NCBI GenBank assembly: GCA_036172265.1
Contig: JASFBA010000007.1
Coordinates: 4,439-68,438, forward strand
Source: JASFBA01 sp036172265
GTDB taxonomy: Bacteria > Chloroflexota > Chloroflexia > DTKN01
DNA length: 64,000 nucleotides
Direction: 5' to 3'
The translations under genes were made by a program, and so were the position numbers. Each line of letters begins with the position of its first letter. Position 1 is the stretch's first letter. This document shows, in pieces, positions 32,338-40,093 of this stretch. The notes under the pieces were generated by a model, which was not told the DNA's origin, made no database searches, and saw only the letters and a list, made by a program, of their open reading frames with translations.

Positions 32338-34581
32338 CTACCGCGAGCGCTGGAGGGTGATGTTCAGTTCATAGGGCGATTCCATGTCTTCGGGGACGGC
32401 AATATCGTCCTCGGCGATGGGGTCATACCCTTGGGCCCCGATGATGATGCTGTAGCTTTCGCCGCGGACCAACGGAGCCGAGAGTTGGTAATTCCCCTGG
32501 CGGTCGGCCTGGCCGTAGGCGTAGACCTCCTCCATCGTCCCCTGGAATTCGGCGATGGTGATGCCGGGCTGCAGGACCAGGAAGACGGCCCCGGGGATAC
32601 CTCGGCCGGTGTCGGCATCGGTGATGCGGCCGTAGATCTCCACACCTACCTGGGTCGGGGTGGGGGTGGGCGTAGGCTGGCCGGCCGTGCCGACGGTGCA
32701 TTCGCCGCTCTGCACCCGTTGCCCCTCGACAAAGAGTTCGAGTAAGTACTGCCCATCGGGAAGGCCGTCCTCGCTGTTTATGCCAACCCACCAGTTGCCG
32801 CTTTCGCCGCCTTCCCAGACGTCATCGGCCTCTACCACCACCTCGCCGTTTATAGACCAGCGCCGGGTCCAGTTCCAGCCGTCCTGCATCCCCTGGTAGT
32901 CGAAAAAGCCGTAGAGTTCGGTGATGCCGCTTTTGAAGACGGTGCCCGGCCGCACCGGGCGGTCGTTGCGGTCCACCCCCTCGGCGAAGGTGATGGGGCC
33001 GAAGAGGCCGGCCGCTCCACCCTTGGTTCCGCCGATAAGGAAATCGGCGGTAGCCGCCAGTTTGTCGGCGATGTAGAGTTCCAGGCGGTAGGTGCCGGCC
33101 GGCAGGCCTTGGCGGCTGGTCAACGGAAGGGAGGTCGTCCCAGAGGCGCGGGAGAAGGGCTGGCCGTCGCCCCGGGCGGCTTCCTTCCCCTCATAATACC
33201 AGATGTACGACCACCGGGTCTGGCGGGTCATGTCGGCATACTCCACGCTGGCCTCCACCTCGGTGAGCCCCTCCGGGAGGAGATAGCCCTCCACCCCGCC
33301 GCCGGAGAAGGAGAGGTTGCGGAAGGTGGGTACGGCCTGGGCTTTGCCGCCGACTTTGACCTGAGCAGAAGCGATTTCCCGCCGGTCATAGTATAGGAGG
33401 AACTCATAGGTGCCGTCTTCCAGCGGTTCGTTGTAGATGCTGATCCACCAGGTTCCTTTCGGGCCGCCGTTCCAGTTGCCCAGCGGCCACACGTCCGAGT
33501 AGACCTCCCCCTCATAGACCAGCACCGGCTGCCAGGGCGCGCCGTCCTGGAAGTTCTCATAGTCGAAGAAGAGGTAAATCTCCTTGGTCCCGGAGGGGAA
33601 GGAATCCACCACCGTAACCGGCTGATCGGAGTCGTTTGCCGCCGGGGCAAAGAAGATCCGGCCGACCGAGGCCTTTCCGGCCGGCGGCTTGGGCTGGGGC
33701 TGCGGCGCAGGCCGAGGGGCCGGCTGCGGATCCAGCCCGCGTCGGGCGGCTTCGATAAGCGGCTGGGCCAGGTTCACCGGACGCAGGGCGTTAATAAAGC
33801 CGCCCATCGGCACGCAGGTATCCTGCTCGTCAATGACACCGTCGCCGTTCGTATCGGCGATGCGCCGGCAGTCCACGATGCGGTCGGTGCTGCCGGCCCC
33901 GCCCTGGGTGGGGACGCCGACCAGTTCCCCTTTGTCATTGACCGCCGTGCCGCCGCTATTTCCTCCGGCGATGGTGGCATCGGTCTTGATCCAGGCCCGG
34001 CCGGAGATGCCCTGCTCGCGGGAGAATCCGCTCACCTTGCCGCTCGTGTAGGTGATCGTCTCCCCGCCGATGCCCGGGTAGCCGAAGATGAAGAGGTCGT
34101 CGCCGATCTCCAGGAGGTCGGAATCGCCCAGTAGGAGCGCCGGCAAGTTGAGTTTATCCGGGTCCACTGCTGTGCCGTTGAGGAGGTGGGTTATCTGAAT
34201 CACTGCCAGGTCCAGGTTCGGATCGTATTGGACGACCTCGGCCCGGTAAGTCGGATCGGGCGGTTCGTCGGAACGGGTGGTCAGGGCGACGATCAGGAAG
34301 TCGTAATCGAACTGCGGGTCATCCCACATCGCCCGGGGCAGGGCCACGTGGCAGTTGGTCAAGATCAGGCCATCGGGGGTGACGATAGTCCCTGAGCCGG
34401 TCCATTTGGGCTCGACCCGATTGCGTCCCACCTGTTCCACGGCGATGATCTGGACCACCGACTTGAGCACCTGTCGGCGCAGCGGGGTGCTGAGGTCGGC
34501 CTGGGCCGGCCGGGGAAGCAAGGGGAAGAGGGGCAAAAGCAGGGCCAGGATGAGGCCCAACCGGAAAAGGAAGCGTTTCAT
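32338..34581 (-). CDS. Exported trypsin-like serine protease with multi-domain C-terminus
   Basis: 747 residues with a signal peptide (RLGLILALLLPLFPLLPRPAQA). The protease domain (about 35-275) has TNCHVALP (His), NLDLAVIQI (Asp) and TIAGGNSGGTA (Ser), as in DegP-type proteases but without PDZ. A calcium-binding-like loop DTNGDGVIDEQD lies at about 240-255. After a proline-rich linker come two or three repeated beta domains (FDYENFQDG..W and FDYQGMQDGWNW are repeated units). A PTPTPTPT linker and a carboxypeptidase-regulatory-like domain (YGRITDADTGRGIPGAV) end it. It probably acts outside the cell. Confidence 0.85.
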   Translation of the reverse strand: MKRFLFRLGLILALLLPLFPLLPRPAQADLSTPLRRQVLKSVVQIIAVEQVGRNRVEPKWTGSGTIVTPDGLILTNCHVALPRAMWDDPQFDYDFLIVALTTRSDEPPDPTYRAEVVQYDPNLDLAVIQITHLLNGTAVDPDKLNLPALLLGDSDLLEIGDDLFIFGYPGIGGETITYTSGKVSGFSREQGISGRAWIKTDATIAGGNSGGTAVNDKGELVGVPTQGGAGSTDRIVDCRRIADTNGDGVIDEQDTCVPMGGFINALRPVNLAQPLIEAARRGLDPQPAPRPAPQPQPKPPAGKASVGRIFFAPAANDSDQPVTVVDSFPSGTKEIYLFFDYENFQDGAPWQPVLVYEGEVYSDVWPLGNWNGGPKGTWWISIYNEPLEDGTYEFLLYYDRREIASAQVKVGGKAQAVPTFRNLSFSGGGVEGYLLPEGLTEVEASVEYADMTRQTRWSYIWYYEGKEAARGDGQPFSRASGTTSLPLTSRQGLPAGTYRLELYIADKLAATADFLIGGTKGGAAGLFGPITFAEGVDRNDRPVRPGTVFKSGITELYGFFDYQGMQDGWNWTRRWSINGEVVVEADDVWEGGESGNWWVGINSEDGLPDGQYLLELFVEGQRVQSGECTVGTAGQPTPTPTPTQVGVEIYGRITDADTGRGIPGAVFLVLQPGITIAEFQGTMEEVYAYGQADRQGNYQLSAPLVRGESYSIIIGAQGYDPIAEDDIAVPEDMESPYELNITLQRSR

Positions 34582-34613
34582 CGTATCCTCCTGGCCGGGT
34601 TATCCCGGCCCGC

Positions 34614-35228
34614 CTATTCCTCGCGGAAAGAGCGTACCAGGGCCAGGAAAAGTCCCTGGGCCCGGGCATAGTTTTCCTCGGCGGCGGTGAGGGTAAGGAT
34701 GTAAACCCCCGCCTTTCCGACGAAGAGGTAATCCTCGCCATGCATCACCACCGGCAGCGAAATCCGGAACGGGTCGGGTTCCATCTCCACGTAGGCGAAG
34801 GTGACGTGGAGACCTTCCCATCCATTGACCCGAACATCCCTGTCGAGAGACAGTTCGCGGTAGCCGGCCCACTCACCGGAGCGCCGCTCGATGGTCAGGT
34901 CACGCTGGACGACGCCGAGGGGGTCGTGCTGGGGCAGCGGCCGGCGCTGGAGGGTGATGGTGCTGCGGGTCGGGGTTGCGCCGAGGTCTTCTACCTGGAA
35001 GAGGTAAGGGGGCTGGAGGCCGGTCTGGCGCACCCAGCCGGCCGGGTAGTTCAGCCGGAAGCCGTCCCCCCGATACTCCACGGAACGCGACTCGGCCAGC
35101 ACCCTGAGCACCGCGCCGATCGCCAGGGCGAAGACAAAGACGCCGACGACGATCCAGGCCACCCAGCGGTCACGCTGCCGGGCCCGGGCTCGAACCTCCA
35201 TTGCGGTAACGACGGGCATTTCGCTCAT
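34614..35228 (-). CDS. Membrane-anchored protein of unknown function (PsbP/DUF1795-like outer domain)
   Basis: 204 residues. One membrane helix (about 23-45: VAWIVVGVFVFALAIGAVLRV) is followed by an extracytoplasmic domain opening with YRGDGFRLNYPAGWVRQ, the typical start of PsbP-like or DUF1795-like folds, and ending in GLFLALVRSFREE. No catalytic motif is visible. ATG 35228 has AAGGAG 7 bases upstream. It lies 11 bases after the PrsW-like gene and 32 bases before the protease gene, so the three probably form one operon. Confidence 0.7.
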   Translation of the reverse strand: MSEMPVVTAMEVRARARQRDRWVAWIVVGVFVFALAIGAVLRVLAESRSVEYRGDGFRLNYPAGWVRQTGLQPPYLFQVEDLGATPTRSTITLQRRPLPQHDPLGVVQRDLTIERRSGEWAGYRELSLDRDVRVNGWEGLHVTFAYVEMEPDPFRISLPVVMHGEDYLFVGKAGVYILTLTAAEENYARAQGLFLALVRSFREE

Positions 35229-35239
35229 GGCTGTGCTCC

Positions 35240-36187
35240 TTACACTCCACCGGCCTGGGGAGCCCGCCGGGAGAGACGCTGGATGAGGTAGTAGAGGAGG
35301 GCAAAGGTCACCCCCGCCACTATGGTTCCCTGGATGAGGCCGTACCAGGGGTTGAAGCCGCCGCCGGCCAGGCCGACGCGGGTGGTCGTGACCTCTTCCC
35401 AGAAGAAGAGGAAGAGGCCGTTCAAGAGTGCGGCCAAGGCCAAGCCCGACGGCATCCACCAGGCCGGTTCGTCCTCGAACTTGCAGCGGCCTAGGAAATA
35501 GCCCAGGAGGCCGCCGAAACTGGCCATGGCCAGGGCGCTTACGGCGATGCGGATGATGCCCACACTCAGGTCTACCCCACCGCTGCGGACGACGTACTCG
35601 ATGTTGCCCATTGTGGCATAGCCCAGGGCAGCGGCGGTGCCGTAGAGGATGCCGTCCACCCGTTCATCGAATTCAGCGGAGGTGTAGACGCTATAGCGCA
35701 CCGCTGCGTAGATGAGGAACTGGTTGACGAAGCCGGTAACGAAGATGGCGCCCAGGAGGTGGTAGACGGCGCCGGCGGAGAACCAGGCCGGCACTCCGAA
35801 GACTTGCTCGATGAGTGGAAATCCCACCGCCCGGGCCAGGAGTGCTCCCAGGACGAAGACGGCCAGGACGAGCCCTTTGGGTTCGGGCTCACGGACGTCC
35901 TGGAGGTAGAAAAAGGCCAGCCAGAGCAAGGCCGGAAGAAGGGCCAATACAGCGCCCACCAGGATGAGGGCCGTGCCCTCCAGGTGTGGCCGGGTCTGGC
36001 TGAAAAGGAAGGAGATCAGGGCCACCACGGCCACCAGGACGCCGATTCCAACGAGGCTGGCCCACCAGAGACTGCGCCGGTTGCGCACCGCCCGGGCGTA
36101 ACAGTCGGCGCAGTAAGGCCGGCCGCCCATCTCCAGGGCTTCCCCCTTGATGGGCTTTTCGCAGACGCAACATTCGGTTCGCGCCAT
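35240..36187 (-). CDS. PrsW-like membrane protein lacking catalytic residues, with N-terminal zinc finger
   Basis: 315 residues. The N-terminus has a LIM-like zinc finger (CCVCEKPIKGEALEMGGRPY then CADC). About eight membrane segments follow with the PrsW pattern: REPEPKGLVLAVFVLGALLA, then the second core region around FDERVDGILYGTAAALGYAT and GGLLGYFLG. The residues needed for proteolysis in PrsW are changed: the EExxK position reads VNQFLIY, the ENIxY glutamate is Gly194 in GNIEY, and the HAxxS histidine is lost (AMASFGG). It is probably a non-proteolytic relative. ATG 36187 has AAGGAGG upstream; an in-frame start at 36244 has none. Confidence 0.72.
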   Translation of the reverse strand: MARTECCVCEKPIKGEALEMGGRPYCADCYARAVRNRRSLWWASLVGIGVLVAVVALISFLFSQTRPHLEGTALILVGAVLALLPALLWLAFFYLQDVREPEPKGLVLAVFVLGALLARAVGFPLIEQVFGVPAWFSAGAVYHLLGAIFVTGFVNQFLIYAAVRYSVYTSAEFDERVDGILYGTAAALGYATMGNIEYVVRSGGVDLSVGIIRIAVSALAMASFGGLLGYFLGRCKFEDEPAWWMPSGLALAALLNGLFLFFWEEVTTTRVGLAGGGFNPWYGLIQGTIVAGVTFALLYYLIQRLSRRAPQAGGV

Positions 36188-36306
36188 AGGGGTTCCTCCT
36201 TGGGAAAGTTCAGGACCGGATGCCGGAAAATATGTCCGTAGCACCTCCTTTTGTATAGGATGGCTCCAAAGGACTGCTCAAAGCGGTCAGAACGCTTATC
36301 GGCCTC

Positions 36307-36784
36307 TTACAGTGTAACCCCTAGGACGAGCACCGGAATATCTATGTCGGCGACTCCCCTTTTTTCCAGATCCCAAACGAACTGTTCAAAGTAGGATACT
36401 CCCGTCGACATCTCGTCGGCCAATTCTTTAACTGGAACGATCTCAACGCCCACATCAATAACGTCCAACCGATGAAATATTGTCATCTTGGCACAGACGT
36501 TATACACCATAAACGCATATTTTCCAAACTGAATTTCTACACCCACCCTGTTCTTCACAAAATCCATCTCGCGGAAGGCTTCTCGCGGGGATGGAGGGGG
36601 AGCATAGCCGCTGCAGTAGTATTGGGTCGAATATTCACAATGGACTTTACGTTTTTCCCAACCCCGGGTTTCAAACGCCTTTCGAAAGACACGATTTATG
36701 GAGCGGGGATTATATAACATTCTCCCCCACATGGTCTTTTCCCGGCTGACTTTGGTCTTGTGGAGGTAAATCCATATTTTCCCG
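36307..36784 (-). pseudogene. BglII-family type II restriction endonuclease, 5'-truncated
   Basis: The ATG-initiated frame (36732-36307) gives 141 residues; family-like sequence (KTKVSREKTMWGRMLY) runs upstream of it without a start into the end of pncB. The catalytic core matches BglII: MDFVKNRVGVEIQFGKY, with Asp57, Glu66 and Gln68. The Asp-to-Glu distance of 9 and the E-x-Q pair equal those of BglII Asp84/Glu93/Gln95. DVGVEIVPVKELADEMSTGVSYFEQ follows. BglII is 223 residues, so roughly the first third is gone. No cognate methyltransferase is adjacent. The segment is visibly more AT-rich than its neighbours, as expected for an acquired gene. Confidence 0.7.
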
Positions 36785-38140
36785 TTACCGAACCCGCTCC
36801 AGGTCCGGATTCCCGCAGGGCCGGCGGCCCACCTTGGCCATATCCACCCATTCCCCGCGTACCTGCACCCGGACTACATCGGCGGTGAAGTCGGTGTTGG
36901 TGCCGCAGGTGGAGCAGTTGGAAAGGAGGGAGGAACCCACACCGTAGATGTCGGCCGGGACACCCAGTTCCTCGAAGCGACGGATCTTCTCCGGGCCAAA
37001 ACCACCGGAGACGACGATACGGATGTTGCGGCAGTAATCGCGGGCGGCCTCGCGCCAGCGCTCGGGGATGTCCCAGTTTTCCCAGGCCCGGTTGAGGGCC
37101 TCGCGCACGATCCAGACCAGGCGGGGGTTGACCCCGCAGTCCAGCGTCCGGTCTCCCAGGGGCGGGACGGAGACGTCGCGCACGCTCTCGCTCGTGTCCA
37201 GGCGGATGCCGAAGAGGATGTAGCGGCGGGCTTCCTCGCCCAGTCCGGCTTCCAGGACTTCCCTATGCCGGATGAACATCACTCGGGCGGTGGCTAGAGA
37301 GTCAAAGACGGAGTCGTTGCGAAAGTCCACCAGGGCGATGCGGGGGATATGGGGCGGAATGGTGGCCGCAAAGGCCAACATGGCCTCCGGTAGGTCACCG
37401 GTGAAGCAGGCGATGACGGCGTGGGGGACGGTCCCCCCGCCAGCCCCGCCCCACCAGTCGCCCTGGGCATCGGTGGAGACGAAGGGGGTGAGGCGTTGGC
37501 CATAGTCCAGGTTGAAGCGCTCCACGGCGATTTCGTAGGCGTAGCCGTCCATGGCCTGGACCTCATGGGCGTCGAAGCGGGCCGGGAAGAAGAGCACCGG
37601 CTTGCCCCGGGCGGCCACCAGGGTATGGTAGACGTTGGTGGCAATCCGGCTGCCCCGCGAGAGGGCCCCCAAGGTCGGCGTCTCCAGGAGGGCAAAGTCG
37701 CGGTAGCGCCCGCGCACCTTCAGTACCGGTCGCACGTCCATGGGGTCGCCCTGGTAGGGGACAATCACGCCGTCCTGGACGGCCTCGATTTCCAGGTGTT
37801 CGTAGGTGTTGACGAAGCGGCCCTGCTCGTCGAAGTAGCCGGTGCACTGGCGGAGCATGGAGAGGGCCTTGTCCACGCCGGCCACCAGGGCAAAGGGCCG
37901 GCGACGGGTGAACCACTGCATCTCCACCACCATATTGCCCACATCCAGGCCGGCCGGGTCAATCCCCCGTTTATGTAGTAGAGAATGCTCCCCCTTCAGC
38001 CGGTAGCCTTCCCGGGCCAGAGCAGCCAGCATCCGGCCGACGTTCTCAAAGTATTTGTCGGAATACCAGCCACGACGCATCCGTTCCACGTCGAGTTTAA
38101 AGACCTCGTCGGGCAGTCGTTTGCCGTTGAACAGGCTCAT
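36785..38140 (-). CDS. pncB: Nicotinate phosphoribosyltransferase
   Basis: 451 residues. The enzyme joins nicotinate and PRPP to nicotinate mononucleotide in NAD salvage. Family segments are DVERMRRGWYSDKYF near the N-terminus, LETPTLGALSRGSRIATNVY, FPARFDAHEVQAMDGYAYE, ALVDFRNDSVFDSLA and the phosphate-binding part VVSGGFGPEKIRRFEELGVP then DIYGVGSSL. ATG 38140 has GGAGG upstream and a promoter precedes it. The stop codon directly abuts the truncated restriction gene. Confidence 0.88.
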   Translation of the reverse strand: MSLFNGKRLPDEVFKLDVERMRRGWYSDKYFENVGRMLAALAREGYRLKGEHSLLHKRGIDPAGLDVGNMVVEMQWFTRRRPFALVAGVDKALSMLRQCTGYFDEQGRFVNTYEHLEIEAVQDGVIVPYQGDPMDVRPVLKVRGRYRDFALLETPTLGALSRGSRIATNVYHTLVAARGKPVLFFPARFDAHEVQAMDGYAYEIAVERFNLDYGQRLTPFVSTDAQGDWWGGAGGGTVPHAVIACFTGDLPEAMLAFAATIPPHIPRIALVDFRNDSVFDSLATARVMFIRHREVLEAGLGEEARRYILFGIRLDTSESVRDVSVPPLGDRTLDCGVNPRLVWIVREALNRAWENWDIPERWREAARDYCRNIRIVVSGGFGPEKIRRFEELGVPADIYGVGSSLLSNCSTCGTNTDFTADVVRVQVRGEWVDMAKVGRRPCGNPDLERVR

Positions 38141-38174
38141 CCTAGACCTCCGGGCTCTACATCTGACAAGAGGT

Positions 38175-38203
38175 AGTCTACAATGCAGCCATCCTTCCGT
38201 CAA
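38175..38203 (-). promoter_or_regulatory. Sigma70-type promoter of pncB
   Basis: Reverse strand: TTGACG (38203-38198), 17-base spacer, TAGACT (38180-38175), 35 bases before the pncB ATG. Confidence 0.6.
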
Positions 38204-38259
38204 GTTTGTATCAGGACCCACAAACTTCGCTTCGATCGGGCGTGTTCCAGATTTGACCC

Positions 38260-38300
38260 GCACCCCTCACCCCCTAACCTCCTCTCCCTCTCCTGGTGAA
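38260..38300. repeat. CCCTCACCCCCTAACC-type dispersed repeat
   Basis: A pyrimidine-rich stretch (CCCCTCACCCCCTAACCTCC followed by TCTCCCTCTCC) between pncB and moxR. Shorter relatives lie at 349-400 (beside the IS110 truncation) and 54351-54370 (beside the stop of the RsbR-like gene). It looks like a degenerate short dispersed repeat. Confidence 0.5.
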
Positions 38301-38317
38301 TGAGGCAAAACGTCGAT

Positions 38318-38346
38318 TTGTTCCTCTTCGCCTCCCGTGCTATAAT
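38318..38346 (+). promoter_or_regulatory. Sigma70-type promoter of the moxR operon
   Basis: TTGTTC (38318-38323), 17-base spacer, TATAAT (38341-38346), 38 bases before the GTG start of moxR. Confidence 0.65.
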
Positions 38347-38383
38347 GGTTTTTACCCTCGTCGGTGCTGTCAGGAGGTCCTTG

Positions 38384-39337
38384 GTGGAACTATCCGAGGT
38401 ACAGAAAGAAGCTGAAAAAATCATCGCCAATGTAGAAAAAGTTATCGTGGGCAAACGCCCGGTCATCGAACTGACCTTGATCGCCCTCCTATCGCAGGGG
38501 CACGTCCTCATCGAGGATGTCCCCGGTGTGGGCAAGACGATGTTGGCCCGGGCCATCGCCCGTTCCATCGGCTGCACCTTCAAGCGAGTCCAATTCACCC
38601 CAGACCTCCTTCCCAGCGACGTGATCGGTGTCTCCATCTTCAACCAGAAGACACGCGAATTCGAGTTCCGGCCCGGCCCGATCATGGCGAACATCGTCCT
38701 TTCCGACGAGATCAACCGGGCTACCCCCAAGACACAGTCGGCTTTGCTCGAATCGATGGAGGAGCGGCAGGTCACCGTGGACGGGGTGACCTATCCTCTT
38801 CCCCGGCCGTTTATCGTCCTGGCCACCCAGAACCCCATCGAGTACGAGGGGACTTTTCCCCTGCCCGAGGCCCAATTGGACCGCTTTCTTATGCGCATTT
38901 CCCTGGGCTATCCCAGCCTGCCGGACGAATTGGAGATTCTGGAACGCCAGCGGCTGCGTCATCCTATTGAGAGACTGGAACAGGTGACCTCCCTGGAAAC
39001 GCTTGTTGCGATGCAGGAGGTCATCAAGGAGGTCTTCCTTTCCCCAGAGGTTCGGCACTATATCGTTTCCCTGGTCAAGGCCAGCCGGGAACAGGAGACG
39101 GTTTACCTGGGGGCCAGCCCGCGGGGATCCCTCTCCCTCTATCGTACCTGTCAGGCCCGGGCGGCCATCCAGGGGAGGGATTATGTCATACCAGACGATG
39201 TCAAGGCCCTGGCCAAGCCTACGCTGGCCCATCGTCTGATCATCAGCCCCTCGGCGCGCATCCGGGGGGTAACCGGGACCATGGTAGTGGAGGAACTTTT
39301 GCGCACGGTACCGGTGCCGGGGGCCAGGCCGGTGTGA
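38384..39337 (+). CDS. MoxR-family AAA+ ATPase
   Basis: 317 residues, usual size. Walker A is EDVPGVGKTMLA, Walker B IVLSDEINRATPKTQSALLE, sensor 1 VLATQNPIEYEGTFPLPEAQ and the arginine-finger part LDRFLMRISLGYPS. A C-terminal lid domain follows. MoxR ATPases act as chaperones with vWA-domain partners, usually encoded next door with a DUF58 protein; neither is adjacent here. The GTG at 38384 has AGGAGG 6 bases upstream, which decides the start. It heads a seven-gene forward run. Confidence 0.92.
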   Translation: MELSEVQKEAEKIIANVEKVIVGKRPVIELTLIALLSQGHVLIEDVPGVGKTMLARAIARSIGCTFKRVQFTPDLLPSDVIGVSIFNQKTREFEFRPGPIMANIVLSDEINRATPKTQSALLESMEERQVTVDGVTYPLPRPFIVLATQNPIEYEGTFPLPEAQLDRFLMRISLGYPSLPDELEILERQRLRHPIERLEQVTSLETLVAMQEVIKEVFLSPEVRHYIVSLVKASREQETVYLGASPRGSLSLYRTCQARAAIQGRDYVIPDDVKALAKPTLAHRLIISPSARIRGVTGTMVVEELLRTVPVPGARPV

Positions 39338-39383
39338 ATTCCGTGGGCACATGCATCTGGTAGTATGCATATCGGGAGGAAAT

Positions 39384-40055
39384 ATGTTTGGCATCGACCT
39401 AGCGGAACTGATCGGCACGGTGGGCTTGACACTTGGCTACCTTATCCTCTTTGCTATCATCTTTGCCGAGTCCGGGCTCTTCTTTGGATTTTTCTTTCCG
39501 GGCGATAGCCTTCTCCTCACGGCCGGCCTGTTGGCCTCCCGGAATGTCCTGAACGTCCTCATCCTCCTCCCCGGCCTTTTCGTTGCAGCCGTGGCCGGGG
39601 ACACGGTGGGCTACTGGTTCGGGGCCAAGACCGGGCCGCTCCTCTTCAAGCGGGAGGAGTCGCTCTTTTTCAAGCCCCGTTACCTCCTGAAGGCTCAGGC
39701 TTTTTACGAAAAGCACGGCGGCAAGACGATCACGCTGGCCCGCTTCCTGCCGGTGATCCGCACTTTCGCCCCCATCGTTGCCGGGGCAGCCCGGATGAAG
39801 TATCGTCGTTTCCTGGCCTTTAACCTCCTCGGCGGCTTTCTCTGGGCCATCGGAGTCACTGCCCTGGGGTACGGCCTCGGCCGAGCCTTTGGCACGATCG
39901 AAGGGGTGGACCGGTATTTCACCCTGCTTGTGCTGGCCTTTTTCTTCATCCCCGGCCTGCCCACCCTGATTCACCTGTGGAAGGAGAACCGGGAGAAAGT
40001 CTTGGGTTGGCTGAAGAAGTGCGTGGGGCGAGGGCAGGCCTCGGAGGTGGAGTAA
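39384..40055 (+). CDS. DedA-family membrane protein (SNARE-associated)
   Basis: 223 residues with about five hydrophobic segments. Family motifs are FAESGLFFGFFFPGDSLLL, AGDTVGYWFGAKTGPLLF, FYEKHGGKTITLARFLPVIRTFAPIVAGAARM (split across the loop) and FNLLGGFLWAIGVTALGYGLG. DedA proteins flip phospholipids or the carrier undecaprenyl phosphate across the membrane. ATG 39384 is preceded by GGGAGGAAAT. It follows moxR by 46 bases. Confidence 0.9.
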   Translation: MFGIDLAELIGTVGLTLGYLILFAIIFAESGLFFGFFFPGDSLLLTAGLLASRNVLNVLILLPGLFVAAVAGDTVGYWFGAKTGPLLFKREESLFFKPRYLLKAQAFYEKHGGKTITLARFLPVIRTFAPIVAGAARMKYRRFLAFNLLGGFLWAIGVTALGYGLGRAFGTIEGVDRYFTLLVLAFFFIPGLPTLIHLWKENREKVLGWLKKCVGRGQASEVE

Positions 40056-40093
40056 GGGGCAGGGCTTGGACCCGGATCCCTAATCCAGAGCAA

